Source of the DNA: Alphaproteobacteria bacterium
Lineage (GTDB): Bacteria; Pseudomonadota; Alphaproteobacteria; RS24
Length of the DNA stretch: 34,120 nucleotides
NCBI GenBank assembly: GCA_022426245.1
Contig: JAKMDW010000024.1
Span: forward strand, 1 to 34,120
Reading direction: 5' to 3'
A model generated the notes under the pieces. That model did no database searches. It worked only from the letters and a program-made list of their open reading frames with translations, and was not told the origin of the DNA. The position numbers and the translations under genes are program-made. Below are positions 18,141 through 27,631 of this stretch, piece after piece. Every line of letters begins with the position of its first letter. The first letter of the stretch is position 1.

Positions 18141-18333
18141 GTGCTGTTTGCTCCGCCAATTCGATACAGTTCGGGTAGAGTTGCGACTCACCGGTTCTTT
18201 TCCTAATCTGTGCGACGCTAGGCCGCAAGCGGAATCGATAGGGTTGATGCCGGAAATTGCGTAAGGTGCGGCCAAATTCAAGGTCGTTTGACGTCTTGCT
18301 ATCTATGTCCTTTCGCATTTTTTGGGGGAAATA

Positions 18334-18849
18334 ATGGACAGTTTTGAGCTCAATAAAATCGCCGGTGCCGTCTTGTTCACCTTGCTGGTTTATTTAGGTG
18401 TGCAAAATCTCGGTTCGGTGTTGTTCGATCCCGAGCCCGCCGACCCGCTGGCTTATGTCGTTGAGGGCGTCATTGAAGAGGGCGCTGTTGCCGTTGCTGT
18501 GGTTGCTGAAGAAGTTGTGCCAATCGCTGATATGCTGGCCACGGCCTCGATTGAAAAAGGCATGAAGGTCGCCAAAAAATGTGTGTCCTGCCATAGCTTC
18601 GATGCGGGCGGAGCCAACAAAATCGGTCCGGCACTCTATGGCGTGGTTGACCGCACAATCGGTCAGCATGGCGGCTTTAGCTATTCCGGTGCTTTGTCGG
18701 GCTTGGGCGGTGCATGGGATTATGAAGCACTGAACGGCTTTTTGGAGAATCCAAAAAAATATGCGGCCGGCACGAATATGGCTTTTGCGGGTTTGCGCAA
18801 AGCCAAAGACCGGGCCAATATTATTGCCTATCTCGACAGCCTTAAATAA
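18334..18849 (+). CDS. membrane-anchored class I c-type cytochrome (CycM / cytochrome c552-like)
   Basis: The 171-residue protein starts at ATG 18334 behind GGGGGAA. An uncleaved N-terminal transmembrane anchor (about residues 8-31) is followed by an acidic, Val/Ala-rich linker of about 40 residues and a single heme domain. That domain has CVSCH (Cys83, Cys86, His87) and the distal Met in AAGTNMAFAG. This layout matches alphaproteobacterial CycM-type cytochromes, which carry electrons between the bc1 complex and an aa3 oxidase in the inner membrane. The partner here is inferred. An intrinsic terminator follows 20 bases after the stop. Confidence 0.9.
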   Translation: MDSFELNKIAGAVLFTLLVYLGVQNLGSVLFDPEPADPLAYVVEGVIEEGAVAVAVVAEEVVPIADMLATASIEKGMKVAKKCVSCHSFDAGGANKIGPALYGVVDRTIGQHGGFSYSGALSGLGGAWDYEALNGFLENPKKYAAGTNMAFAGLRKAKDRANIIAYLDSLK

Positions 18850-18869
18850 GCCTGTCCGCTCGGTTAAAA

Positions 18870-18906
18870 GCCGCGACAAGTCTTCTTGTGCGCGGCCTTT
18901 ATTTTT
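18870..18906 (+). terminator. intrinsic terminator after the cytochrome c gene
   Basis: GCCGCGACAAG (18870-18880) and CTTGT-G-CGCGGC (18885-18896) form an 11-bp GC-rich stem with one bulged G and the loop TCTT. The stem is followed by C and TTTATTTTT (18898-18906). Stem, loop and U-tract are all canonical. It also argues against the longer reading frame of the following gene, which would begin within this hairpin. Confidence 0.9.
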
Positions 18907-18959
18907 GCTTCGATGCCTCTGCCCCTAATTTACAATCGTGCAAGGATCCGGGAGTGTTT

Positions 18960-20741
18960 GTGAAATATCGGTTTTTATCCGTGCTGCTTTTGCCGTTTTT
19001 GCTGATTGCGCCGTCAAATGCCGGCGACTGGCAACACGGGCTGTCACTCTTTGGCAAGCCTGATTTGGCCAAGGGCTTTGCCCATTTTCCTTATGTCAAT
19101 AAAGACGCGCCGAAAGGCGGCACGGTGCGGATTGCCGCGATCGGCTCTTTTGACAATCTCAACCAATTCACCATTAAGGGCAACACCGCCATCGGCTTGG
19201 GATTGATGCACGACACGCTGATGACCTCATCGCTGGATGAAGCCAGCGCCGGATATGGGTTGATTGCCGAGGCGGTGAAATATGCCGATGATTTCAGCTC
19301 CGTCAGCTTTCGGCTGAACAAACGGGCGCGGTTCTCAGACGGCACGCCCATCACCGCCGATGATGTCGCCTTCTCGCTCACCGCGCTGAAAAAAGCCCAT
19401 CCATTTTATCGCGCTTATTATGCCGATGTGGTCGGCTATGACAGCGCTGATGCGCATCAGATTACCTTTCGCTTCGGCCAGACGGGCAATCGCGAATTGC
19501 CGATGATTTTGGGCCAATTACCGATTTTGAAAAAAGCCTATTGGAATGGTGAGGGTCGCTCGCTGGCTGATACGACACTGGAAGTTCCGCCGGTTTCGGG
19601 CGCTTATAAAATTGCCAAATTAGAGGCCGGTCGTTCCATCACCTATCAACGCCGCGATGATTATTGGGCCAAAAATTTGAATGTCAGTATTGGCAAGCAC
19701 AATATCGATAACATTAAGTATATTTATTTCGGCGATGATACAGTGGCCTTTGAGGCGTTGAAAGCCCAAGAGGTTGACTATCGAAGCGAGTTCTCTTCGC
19801 GCATTTGGGCCACCGGATATGACACGCCTGCGGTCAATAGCGGCGCCATGGTGAAAGAAACCGTGACACTGGAAAATGTCGCCGGCATGCAAGGCTTTGT
19901 CTTTAATCTGCGCCGCGCGCGTTTCGACAATATCCATGTGCGCGAGGCCTTGAACTGGGCTTATGATTTTGAATGGACGAAAAAGAACCTTTTTTACGGC
20001 CAATATGCCCGCACCGGTTCATTTTTTCAGGGCTCCGAATTGGCCGCCAGCGGCGCGCCCTCGGCTGATGAATTGGCCCTGTTGGAACCGCTGCGCGACA
20101 AGCTGCCGGCCAAAACCTTCGCGCCGCTATTTGAAAATCCGGTGACCGATGCCAGCGGCAATATCCGCACCAATTTACGCAAAGCCCGGGCCTTGTTTCA
20201 AAAAGCCGGTTGGCGCATTGAAGACGGCAAATTGACCAAAGATGGAGACGTTTTCACTATTGAGTTTTTGCTGGTGCAACCCGCCTTTGAACGCATTGTG
20301 GCGCCCTATATTAAAAACCTCGCCAAGCTGGGTATTGAAGCCAAATTGCGCACCATCGACCCGACGCAATATCAAAACCGCGTGACCAATTATGATTATG
20401 ACGCGGTGGTGATGAGCTTTGGCCAATCGCTGTCGCCGGGCAATGAACAGCGTGATTATTGGTCATCTGACGCCGCTGAGCGGCCGGGCGGGCGCAACTA
20501 TATCGGCATTAGGGATGCCGCTGTCGATGCGCTGATTGAGGCGCTTATTTTTGCCAAATCGCGGGCTGAATTGGTGAGCGCGACCCGCGCCCTCGACCGC
20601 GTTCTCATCTCAAATCATTATGTGATGCCGCAATGGCACGCCCCGCATGAGCGTCTTGCCTATTGGCAAGACCTCACCCGCCCCGCTAATATGCCAAAAC
20701 ACGGGCTCGGCTTCCCGACCATTTGGTGGAAGGAAAAATAA
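18960..20741 (+). CDS. yejA: extracellular oligopeptide-binding protein, family 5 (YejA-like)
   Basis: The 593-residue periplasmic substrate-binding protein starts with GTG 18960, five bases after GGGAG (18950-18954). It has a signal peptide ([20 protein letters not shown]). The mature protein shows SBP_bac_5 features: [50 protein letters not shown], and the late [23 protein letters not shown]. It delivers peptides to YejBEF. In E. coli the system takes up microcin C; in Agrobacterium a YejBEF system imports muropeptides. The specificity here is inferred. A TACAAT -10-like box lies at 18931-18936. Confidence 0.93.
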   Translation: MKYRFLSVLLLPFLLIAPSNAGDWQHGLSLFGKPDLAKGFAHFPYVNKDAPKGGTVRIAAIGSFDNLNQFTIKGNTAIGLGLMHDTLMTSSLDEASAGYGLIAEAVKYADDFSSVSFRLNKRARFSDGTPITADDVAFSLTALKKAHPFYRAYYADVVGYDSADAHQITFRFGQTGNRELPMILGQLPILKKAYWNGEGRSLADTTLEVPPVSGAYKIAKLEAGRSITYQRRDDYWAKNLNVSIGKHNIDNIKYIYFGDDTVAFEALKAQEVDYRSEFSSRIWATGYDTPAVNSGAMVKETVTLENVAGMQGFVFNLRRARFDNIHVREALNWAYDFEWTKKNLFYGQYARTGSFFQGSELAASGAPSADELALLEPLRDKLPAKTFAPLFENPVTDASGNIRTNLRKARALFQKAGWRIEDGKLTKDGDVFTIEFLLVQPAFERIVAPYIKNLAKLGIEAKLRTIDPTQYQNRVTNYDYDAVVMSFGQSLSPGNEQRDYWSSDAAERPGGRNYIGIRDAAVDALIEALIFAKSRAELVSATRALDRVLISNHYVMPQWHAPHERLAYWQDLTRPANMPKHGLGFPTIWWKEK

Positions 20742-20745
20742 CAAT

Positions 20746-21852
20746 ATGGCCGCTTATATTCTACGCCGCTTATTGCTTATGGTGCCGACCATTTTCGGCA
20801 TTATGGCGATCAGTTTTGCCATTGTGCAATTCGCTCCGGGTGGGCCGGTGGAGCGGGTCATTGCACAATTACAAGGCCATGATGTCAGCGCCACCTCGCG
20901 CTTTACCAGCACCCAAGATGGCGGGGCGACGGGGGGCAATATCGCCGCGCAAGCCTCGGTCAATTCAAAATATCGCGGCGCGCAAGGCCTCGACCCCGAA
21001 TTTATCGCCGAGTTGGAAGCCCAGTTCGGTTTTGACAGGCCCGTGCATGAGCGTTTCTTGAAAATGATCGGTGATTATGCGCGGTTCGACTTTGGCGAAA
21101 GCTATTACCGCGACATTCCGGTTACTGAGCTGATTATGGAAAAGCTGCCCGTCTCCATCACTTTGGGTTTATGGACGACGCTGCTGACCTATCTGATTTC
21201 CATTCCGCTCGGCATTGCCAAAGCGCGACGCGATGGCACGCGGTTTGATGTCTGGACCTCGGCCATCATTATTGTCGGCTATGCCATTCCGGGGTTTTTG
21301 TTTGCGGTCATGTTGATTGTGCTGTTTGCCGGTGGCTCTTATCTCGATTGGTTTCCGTTACGCGGATTGACCTCGGATAATTTTGATGAGCTGAGCCCGC
21401 TCGGCCAAATAGCCGATTATCTCTGGCACATCACCCTACCGGTTTTGGCCATGACGATTGCCGGCTTTGCGACCACCTCATTGCTCACCAAAAACGCCTT
21501 TCTTGACGAAATACGCAAACAATATGTTGTGACCGCGCGCGCCAAAGGGCTGGACGAAACCCGGGTGCTTTACGGCCATGTGTTTCGCAATGCCATGCTG
21601 ATTGTCATTGCCGGTTTTCCGGGTGCTTTTATCGGCGCATTTTTCACCGGCTCGCTGCTGATTGAGACTATTTTCTCCCTCGATGGGCTGGGGCTGCTGG
21701 CCTATGAGAGCATCATCAATCGCGATTATCCGGTGGTCTTTGGCTCGCTTTATATTTTCGGGCTCATCGGCCTTGTGGTCACGCTGGTGTCCGATCTGAC
21801 CTATATGTGGGTTGACCCACGTATTGATTTTGAAGCGCGGGGGCAGGGATAA
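20746..21852 (+). CDS. yejB: oligopeptide ABC transporter permease YejB
   Basis: The 368-residue inner-membrane permease begins [18 protein letters not shown], with the first helix at about 8-28. A long periplasmic insert follows. The BPD_transp_1 core has the EAA loop at about [23 protein letters not shown], which contacts the ATPase. The start is four bases after the yejA stop. A longer open frame overlapping yejA was rejected because it lacks family similarity. The stop overlaps the yejE start (TAATG). Confidence 0.95.
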   Translation: MAAYILRRLLLMVPTIFGIMAISFAIVQFAPGGPVERVIAQLQGHDVSATSRFTSTQDGGATGGNIAAQASVNSKYRGAQGLDPEFIAELEAQFGFDRPVHERFLKMIGDYARFDFGESYYRDIPVTELIMEKLPVSITLGLWTTLLTYLISIPLGIAKARRDGTRFDVWTSAIIIVGYAIPGFLFAVMLIVLFAGGSYLDWFPLRGLTSDNFDELSPLGQIADYLWHITLPVLAMTIAGFATTSLLTKNAFLDEIRKQYVVTARAKGLDETRVLYGHVFRNAMLIVIAGFPGAFIGAFFTGSLLIETIFSLDGLGLLAYESIINRDYPVVFGSLYIFGLIGLVVTLVSDLTYMWVDPRIDFEARGQG

Positions 21853-22919
21853 TGGCACGGCTGATGCGCGCGCGCCTCACATCCCTCTCGCCGCTCAGCC
21901 AGCGGCGTTGGCGCAATTTCAAAACCAATCGGCGCGGGTTTGTCTCGCTTTGGCTGTTCGCCATATTGTTCTTTGTCACCCTGTTTGCGGAATTTCTGGC
22001 CAATGATAAACCACTGCTCATTCGCCATGAGGGGGGCTATTACACGCCGGTTTTCACCAGCTATGCAGAAACCGAATTTGGTGGCGACTTCGCCACCGAG
22101 GCTGATTATCGTGACCCGTTTGTGGTCGCGTTAATTGAGGGTGCGCAAGGCGAGAAAGACGGGTTCATTATTTGGCCGCCTTTGCGTTACAGCTATGACA
22201 CCATCAATCTCAATCTCAACCGCCCGGCGCCTGCGCCGCCCAGCGCCGAAAACTGGCTCGGCACAGATGACCAGGGACGCGATGTGCTGGCGCGACTGAT
22301 TTACGGCTTCCGCATTTCAGTATTGTTCGGCCTCGCCCTGACCCTTGCATCCTCGCTTATCGGTATTGCGGCGGGTGCGGTGCAGGGTTATTTCGGCGGC
22401 TGGACTGATTTGACCATGCAGCGTTTTATCGAAATATGGACCTCTGTGCCGTCGCTTTATCTCCTCATCATCATCGCCGCCGTCATCGAACCGGGCTTTT
22501 GGATCCTGCTGGGTATTTTATTGCTGTTCTCATGGGTGGCGCTGGTCGGCGTGGTGCGGGCCGAGTTTTTGCGCGCCCGCAATTTTGAATATGTCGAAGC
22601 GGCGCGGGCTTTGGGGGTTTCCAACACCACCATTATGCGCCGCCATTTACTGCCCAATGCCATGGTGGCGACGCTGACCTTCATGCCGTTTATCCTGAAC
22701 GCCTCGATCACCACCCTCACCTCGCTTGACTTTTTAGGCTTTGGCCTGCCGCCCGGCTCGCCCTCATTGGGCGAATTGCTGGCTCAAGGCAAAGCCAATT
22801 TGCAAGCACCATGGCTCGGGCTGTCGGGCTTTTTCACCATTGCCATTATGCTGTCGCTGCTGATTTTCATCGGCGAGGCGGTGCGCGACGCATTTGACCC
22901 GCGCAAGACCATGATGTGA
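21852..22919 (+). CDS. yejE: oligopeptide ABC transporter permease YejE
   Basis: The 355-residue permease has an Arg-rich cytosolic N-terminus (LSQRRWRNFKTNRRGF) before the first helix. A periplasmic loop with NWLGTDDQGRDVLARLIYGFR (the OppC/DppC family signature) follows, then the transmembrane core with the EAA loop EYVEAARALGVSNTTIMRRHLLPNA. It pairs with YejB to form the channel. One-base overlap with yejB and a 7-base gap to yejF indicate a single transcript. Confidence 0.95.
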   Translation: MARLMRARLTSLSPLSQRRWRNFKTNRRGFVSLWLFAILFFVTLFAEFLANDKPLLIRHEGGYYTPVFTSYAETEFGGDFATEADYRDPFVVALIEGAQGEKDGFIIWPPLRYSYDTINLNLNRPAPAPPSAENWLGTDDQGRDVLARLIYGFRISVLFGLALTLASSLIGIAAGAVQGYFGGWTDLTMQRFIEIWTSVPSLYLLIIIAAVIEPGFWILLGILLLFSWVALVGVVRAEFLRARNFEYVEAARALGVSNTTIMRRHLLPNAMVATLTFMPFILNASITTLTSLDFLGFGLPPGSPSLGELLAQGKANLQAPWLGLSGFFTIAIMLSLLIFIGEAVRDAFDPRKTMM

Positions 22920-22926
22920 GCCCCCC

Positions 22927-24519
22927 ATGCCAGCGCTTTTAAACATTGAAAATCTCTCGGTCGGCTTCATCAGTGATGGACAAAAATCCACCGCCGTCAA
23001 CAACATCTCCTTGCGTATCGGCCATGGCGAGACTGTCGGCTTGGTGGGGGAAAGCGGCTCGGGTAAGTCTGTCAGCGCGCTATCGGTATTGCGCCTACTG
23101 CCCTATCCCACGGCCTTTCACGATAGCGGCGCGGTTTACTTTGACGATGTTGACCTGATGTCGCAACCCGAGCACGTTATGCGCACCGTGCGGGGCAATC
23201 GCATTTCGATGATTTTCCAAGAGCCGATGTCGTCGCTCAATCCCCTGCATTCCATCGAAAAACAAATCTCCGAAATTATCGAAATTCATCAAGGCATGAA
23301 CCGCGCTGAGGCGCGTGCCGAAACGCTGCGCCTGTTGGAGCGTGTCGGCATTACCAATGCCGAAAAACGCATGAGTGCTCTGCCGCATGAATTATCGGGC
23401 GGGCAAAGACAGCGCGTGATGATTGCAATGGCGCTGGCCAATCAACCCGATTTGCTGATTGCCGATGAACCGACAACAGCGCTTGATGTCACCATTCAAA
23501 AACAAATTCTCGACTTGCTGAAGGAATTGCAGGCGGAATATGGCATGTCGGTTTTACTGATTACCCACGACCTCTCCGTCGTCAAAAAAATGGCCGATCG
23601 GATTTATGTCATGCAACATGGTGACATTGTCGAGGAGGGGCCGGTAACCCAAATCTTTGAGGCGCCGCAACACGCCTATACCAAGCAGCTTATCAATGCC
23701 GAGCCGAGCGGCACAGCGCCGCCGCTACAAGAAACCGTGCCGCTGATTGAGGCCGATAAATTGCGCATTTGGTTTCCGATTAAAACCGGCCTTCTGCGCC
23801 GCACCAGCGACCATGTGAAAGCGGTGACAGATATCAGCTTCACCGTCAACCGAGGGGAGACGCTCGGTATTGTCGGGGAAAGCGGCTCGGGCAAAACGAC
23901 TTTGGGACGCGCGCTTTTAGGTCTGCAAGGCGCTGCCGGCAAAGCCCGTTTTGACGGTAAGGATATTATTGGTGTCTCGCGCAAAGCGCGGCGCTCCCTG
24001 CGCCGCCATATGCAGATTGTTTTCCAAGACCCGTTTGGCGCGTTAAGCCCGCGCATGAGCGTCGGGGATATTATTACCGAGGGGTTGCGGCTGCATGAGC
24101 CGCAGTTAAAGCCTCAAGAAGTTGAGCTACGGCTGCACGATATCATGCGCGAGGTCGAGCTCGACCCCGCTATGGCGGCGCGCTATCCGCATGAATTTTC
24201 AGGTGGTCAAAGGCAACGTATTGCGATCGCCCGCGCGCTGATTTTATCGCCGCAATTCATCGTGCTGGACGAGCCTACCAGCGCGCTCGATCGCTCGGTG
24301 CAGGCCCAAATAATTACGCTGCTGCGTCGCCTGCAAAGCGAGAAAGGGCTGACTTATTTATTTATCAGCCATGATCTGAAAGTCGTGCGCGCGCTGTCGC
24401 ATCGCGTCATGGTGATGCAAGAGGGTGTGTGTGTTGAAGAAGGCGCCGCCGAGCAGATTTTCACCAATCCGCGCGAAGCCTATACGCAGGAACTTCTCGC
24501 CGCCGCACTTGATGGCTAA
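22927..24519 (+). CDS. yejF: oligopeptide ABC transporter ATP-binding protein YejF (two fused ATPase domains)
   Basis: The 530-residue protein contains two complete ABC ATPase domains. Domain 1 has Walker A GESGSGKS (about 41-48), Q-loop FQEPMSSLNPL, signature LSGGQRQRVMIAMAL and Walker B LLIADEPTTALD. Domain 2 has Walker A GESGSGKTT (about 317-325), Q-loop FQDPFGALSPRM, signature FSGGQRQRIAIARAL and Walker B IVLDEPTSALD. Each is followed by the oligopeptide/dipeptide-type C-terminal extension. The dual-domain form replaces the separate D and F ATPases of Opp/Dpp systems. It closes the yejABEF operon. Confidence 0.96.
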   Translation: MPALLNIENLSVGFISDGQKSTAVNNISLRIGHGETVGLVGESGSGKSVSALSVLRLLPYPTAFHDSGAVYFDDVDLMSQPEHVMRTVRGNRISMIFQEPMSSLNPLHSIEKQISEIIEIHQGMNRAEARAETLRLLERVGITNAEKRMSALPHELSGGQRQRVMIAMALANQPDLLIADEPTTALDVTIQKQILDLLKELQAEYGMSVLLITHDLSVVKKMADRIYVMQHGDIVEEGPVTQIFEAPQHAYTKQLINAEPSGTAPPLQETVPLIEADKLRIWFPIKTGLLRRTSDHVKAVTDISFTVNRGETLGIVGESGSGKTTLGRALLGLQGAAGKARFDGKDIIGVSRKARRSLRRHMQIVFQDPFGALSPRMSVGDIITEGLRLHEPQLKPQEVELRLHDIMREVELDPAMAARYPHEFSGGQRQRIAIARALILSPQFIVLDEPTSALDRSVQAQIITLLRRLQSEKGLTYLFISHDLKVVRALSHRVMVMQEGVCVEEGAAEQIFTNPREAYTQELLAAALDG

Positions 24520-24522
24520 TCG

Positions 24523-25359
24523 CTAAAGCCGCTTTATTACCGTTACCGCTCCGCCATTCGCGGCTTTGATGCGCGCGCAAGCGGCGTCAAACGGTTCTTC
24601 AGCCACCGCCATATGATGCGCATTGGCGTGCAGCAAAAGATTATCGCCCGAGATAAAACCGACATGGCCTTTCCAGAAGACAATATCGCCATAAGCCGGT
24701 GTATCGGTTTTTTGACCCAATGCCGCTTGCTGCATATCGCTGTCGCGCGGACACGCAAAGCCACAGGCCCATAAAGCGGCCTGCACCAAGGCCGAGCAAT
24801 CAAGTCCGGTCGCCTCGCGCCCACCCCAAAAATAGGGTGCGCCGATAAAGCGTCGCGCCACCGCAACCGGGTCTTGCTCAAACTCATCGACCGCGACCAT
24901 ATGGCGGGCATAAAGGAAGCCGCCATGCGCCAGTTCAGCGAACCCCGACTGTTCAGCCACCACGCTCAGCTTGGCGCCAAATGAAACAGCCATTAAAGGG
25001 CGGCTTTTAATATCACGGTCGCGGTAAATAAAACTGCGCTGAGCGGCCAGCTTATGGGTGACCGCATGGGGCGCATCAAAAGCATTATCGGGCACATAGC
25101 CGACATAATCATCGGCCTCCGCCTGCCCCCATGCCCAACCGTTTTTTACCTCGAAAATGCGAAACGTCTCGCCATAGAGAAGCTGGCTGTCTTGCATCGC
25201 GCCGTCAGCCGGACTGCGCCGCAATGTTGCCACCGGCGCGTTGATCTGTTTCACCACCCCGTCAACAAATTTCGGCGCGGCCACTTCGCCGCGTAAATGT
25301 GCGGCGGCCAAATCATCGCGCCACGGATTAAGGCGCGGGTCTGGTTTTTGCGATGGCAT
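24523..25359 (-). CDS. NlpC/P60 family cysteine peptidase with SH3-like N-terminal region
   Basis: The 278-residue protein lacks a signal peptide, so it should be cytosolic. Residues about 45-150 look like two bacterial SH3-like segments (LRRSPADGAMQDSQLLYGE, RIFEVKNGWAWGQ). The C-terminal half is an NlpC/P60 domain with catalytic Cys in ATGLDCSALVQAAL, His in WKGHVGFI, and a third polar residue in LLHANAHHMAV. Such enzymes cleave gamma-D-Glu-diaminopimelate bonds in peptidoglycan peptides. The start ATG 25359 lies one base after the stop of the upstream aminopeptidase gene, so the two are an operon. A longer frame extends into that gene and was rejected. Confidence 0.9.
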   Translation of the reverse strand: MPSQKPDPRLNPWRDDLAAAHLRGEVAAPKFVDGVVKQINAPVATLRRSPADGAMQDSQLLYGETFRIFEVKNGWAWGQAEADDYVGYVPDNAFDAPHAVTHKLAAQRSFIYRDRDIKSRPLMAVSFGAKLSVVAEQSGFAELAHGGFLYARHMVAVDEFEQDPVAVARRFIGAPYFWGGREATGLDCSALVQAALWACGFACPRDSDMQQAALGQKTDTPAYGDIVFWKGHVGFISGDNLLLHANAHHMAVAEEPFDAACARIKAANGGAVTVIKRL

Positions 25360-25360
25360 G

Positions 25361-26734
25361 TCATTGCCCGCCGAAACGGTCTTCCAAATAATCATAAACC
25401 GCGCGAATGGCCTGCGCCTCGCCACCGACCGGACGACCGGCGCGGGATTTGGCGTTCCAAGCATACGTATCGAAATGGACCCAATCGGGACAAGCCTCGA
25501 CAAAGCGCGCCAGAAACAAGGCGGCGGTAATCGAGCCGCCCATGGGCGAGGACGATATATGGCTAATATCAGCAATAGAGCTGTCGAGCCAACCATCATA
25601 ACCGGCCCAAAGCGGCATCCGCCAAAGCGGGTCATGGGTGTTGGCCGCCGCCAGGCTCAGCCCTTGGGCCACTGCGTCACTATGGGTGTAAAACGGCACA
25701 ACCTCCGGGCCCATGGCGACACGCGCCGCACCGGTCAGTGTGGCGAAATCAACCATCATATCAGGGCTTTCGCTATCGGCCTCGGCCAGCATATCGGCCA
25801 GCACGAGGCGGCCTTCCGCATCGGTATTGCCAATTTCGACGCTCAGCCCTTTGCGGCTTTCAAGCACATCGCCGGGGCGAAACGCATCAGGCCCAATGGC
25901 GTTTTCGACCGCCCCAATCATCAGCCTTAAGCGAACCGGCAATTGCGCGTCCATCACCGCATCGGCCAGCGCAATCGCCAAGGCCGCGCCGCCCATATCC
26001 TTTTTCATCAAATCCATATAAGTGCCGGGCTTCAAATTAAGGCCGCCCGTATCAAAGCAAACGCCTTTGCCGATAAGCGTCAGTTTGGGCGAATCTTCAT
26101 CGCCCCAAACAAGGTCGAGGAGACGCGGCGCTTCTTGCGCGGCGCGCCCGACCGCGTGAATCATCGGATAGTTTTGGCCAAGCAAATCATCACCGGCAAT
26201 CACCTTGAGCTTGGCTTTGTGCGATTTGGCGAGGCTTTGCACCACCGCCTCCAGCGCCGCCGGCCCCATATCGGCAGCCGGTGTGTTGATGAGATGGCGC
26301 GCTGAATAAACAGCCCGATTGAGCCGGTCAATGCGCCCGCGATCTTGGTCTTTATCGAGCACAAGGCGCGGCCAGTCGCCCTCATGTTTGGTCTTCTTAT
26401 AATGGTCGAAACGATAACACCCCATCGCCCATGCCAAGGCCGCCATATCGGCAATCGCTGGCGGCGCAGATGTGTCGAGGCGATAAGCTCCGGCCGGTAA
26501 TTTTTGAGGCAAAGCCGCCAGCGCCAACGGGTCCGGATTTTTGCCCAAACCCAGCAGCACAGCGTCCAATCCACCGGCGCTATCGGGCAGCAATAAAACC
26601 TCACCGGCGGCCGCGGTGTAATGCGCGGTCTCCATCCAAGCCAGATGCGGACCGGCCAAACCTTTTTTCCAATCGGCCAACATAGCGGGCGTTAAAGCGC
26701 GAATGAGACAGGCCGGTTTGAACTTATCAATCAT
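25361..26734 (-). CDS. M17 family leucyl aminopeptidase-like metallopeptidase
   Basis: The 457-residue protein shows the M17 catalytic core: the metal-binding Lys and Asp in GKGVCFDTGGLNLKP, Lys and Asp in LMKKDMGGAAL, and the signature NTDAEGRLVLAD. The N-terminal domain is shorter and more divergent than in E. coli PepA. The protein probably belongs to the subgroup often annotated as leucyl aminopeptidase or PepB-like in Alphaproteobacteria. It removes N-terminal residues from short peptides in the cytosol. The pairing with the NlpC/P60 gene one base downstream suggests stepwise breakdown of imported peptides. Confidence 0.93.
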   Translation of the reverse strand: MIDKFKPACLIRALTPAMLADWKKGLAGPHLAWMETAHYTAAAGEVLLLPDSAGGLDAVLLGLGKNPDPLALAALPQKLPAGAYRLDTSAPPAIADMAALAWAMGCYRFDHYKKTKHEGDWPRLVLDKDQDRGRIDRLNRAVYSARHLINTPAADMGPAALEAVVQSLAKSHKAKLKVIAGDDLLGQNYPMIHAVGRAAQEAPRLLDLVWGDEDSPKLTLIGKGVCFDTGGLNLKPGTYMDLMKKDMGGAALAIALADAVMDAQLPVRLRLMIGAVENAIGPDAFRPGDVLESRKGLSVEIGNTDAEGRLVLADMLAEADSESPDMMVDFATLTGAARVAMGPEVVPFYTHSDAVAQGLSLAAANTHDPLWRMPLWAGYDGWLDSSIADISHISSSPMGGSITAALFLARFVEACPDWVHFDTYAWNAKSRAGRPVGGEAQAIRAVYDYLEDRFGGQ

Positions 26735-26744
26735 TTAAATATTA

Positions 26745-26759
26745 TCCGGCATGGCCGGA
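26745..26759. other. small perfect hairpin upstream of the aminopeptidase gene
   Basis: TCCGGC-ATG-GCCGGA forms a 6-bp stem with a 3-base loop, 10 bases upstream of the aminopeptidase start and 55 bases after the SDR stop. On the minus strand it is followed by an A/T-rich stretch without a proper U-run. It is therefore a weak terminator candidate at best, or a 5' UTR stem or operator. A TTGACA (minus strand, 26772-26767) lies next to it, but spacing to any -10 is poor. Confidence 0.35.
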
Positions 26760-26814
26760 AAAATGATGTCAACAGACATGACAAAATCCATCACAGTGAA
26801 AAACTGTCGACAGA

Positions 26815-27618
26815 CTATCGCGCCGTTAAAGCGTAATCAATGACCAGCTCAGAGCCGTTGACGTAAGATGAGGCATCGGAGGCCAAATAGACAACGCCAT
26901 TGGCGATGTCATCAGGGTGCCCGGGCTTGCCACCGGGCACGCTAGCGGCAGCCAAATTGATATCAATGCGGTTGCCGCCCGGTGCCATCATTTCAGGATT
27001 ATTGGCGGCGATACCGGCAATTTCACGTCCCCAAATATCCGTATCAATAATGCCCGGATGCACGCTATTGCAACGTATCGGCATATCGCCAGCCGCGCAT
27101 TCTGCGGCCACTGATTTTGAGAATAAACGCACCCCGCCCTTGGTGGCACAATAGCCCGCAAGGCCTGAAGCGCCGCGCAAACCGGCGATTGACGAGATAT
27201 TGATAATCGACCCCGAACCGGTTTCCGCCATCAGCGGAATGGCGTGTTTGCAGCCCAGAAAAACGCCATCGAGATTAATCGCGGTTTGGCGCTGCCAATC
27301 GTCGAGCGACATATCGATAATCGACACGCCAATGGCGATACCGGCATTATTTACCAGCACATTCAAGCCACCTTCATGGGCTTTGATATCAGCGATAATA
27401 TCGACCCAGACTTCTTCTTTGGTGACGTCGTGCACCAAAGCGCGGGCCTTGCCGCCGGCCTCGGTAATGAGTGAGACGGTTTTTTCAATCCCCGCCTCAT
27501 TAACATCCGTGACAATCAGGCTGGCGCCCGCTTCAGCGAGTTTTTGGGCGCAAGAGCGCCCGATACCGCCTGCCGCGCCCGTAACCAGCGCGACTTTTCC
27601 GCTACAATCATTCAACAT
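26815..27618 (-). CDS. short-chain dehydrogenase/reductase (classical SDR)
   Basis: The 267-residue NAD(P)-dependent oxidoreductase has the dinucleotide motif TGAAGGIG (13-20), NNAG (90-93), the catalytic Ser in INISSIAG (142/143), and YCATK (Tyr156, Lys160). Asp38 after the second strand (LIVTDVN) suggests NAD(H) preference. The overall sequence resembles secondary-alcohol, hydroxysteroid or cyclopentanol dehydrogenases. Its substrate is not recognisable. It begins 13 bases after the P450 stop on the same strand, so it probably oxidises a product of that enzyme or a related alcohol. Confidence 0.92.
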   Translation of the reverse strand: MLNDCSGKVALVTGAAGGIGRSCAQKLAEAGASLIVTDVNEAGIEKTVSLITEAGGKARALVHDVTKEEVWVDIIADIKAHEGGLNVLVNNAGIAIGVSIIDMSLDDWQRQTAINLDGVFLGCKHAIPLMAETGSGSIINISSIAGLRGASGLAGYCATKGGVRLFSKSVAAECAAGDMPIRCNSVHPGIIDTDIWGREIAGIAANNPEMMAPGGNRIDINLAAASVPGGKPGHPDDIANGVVYLASDASSYVNGSELVIDYALTAR

Positions 27619-27631
27619 AAACGGGGTCCGC

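Noticed and set aside
26745-26759. Terminator after the SDR gene
   Set aside because: The hairpin is short and no U-run follows on the minus strand, so I list it only as a hairpin.
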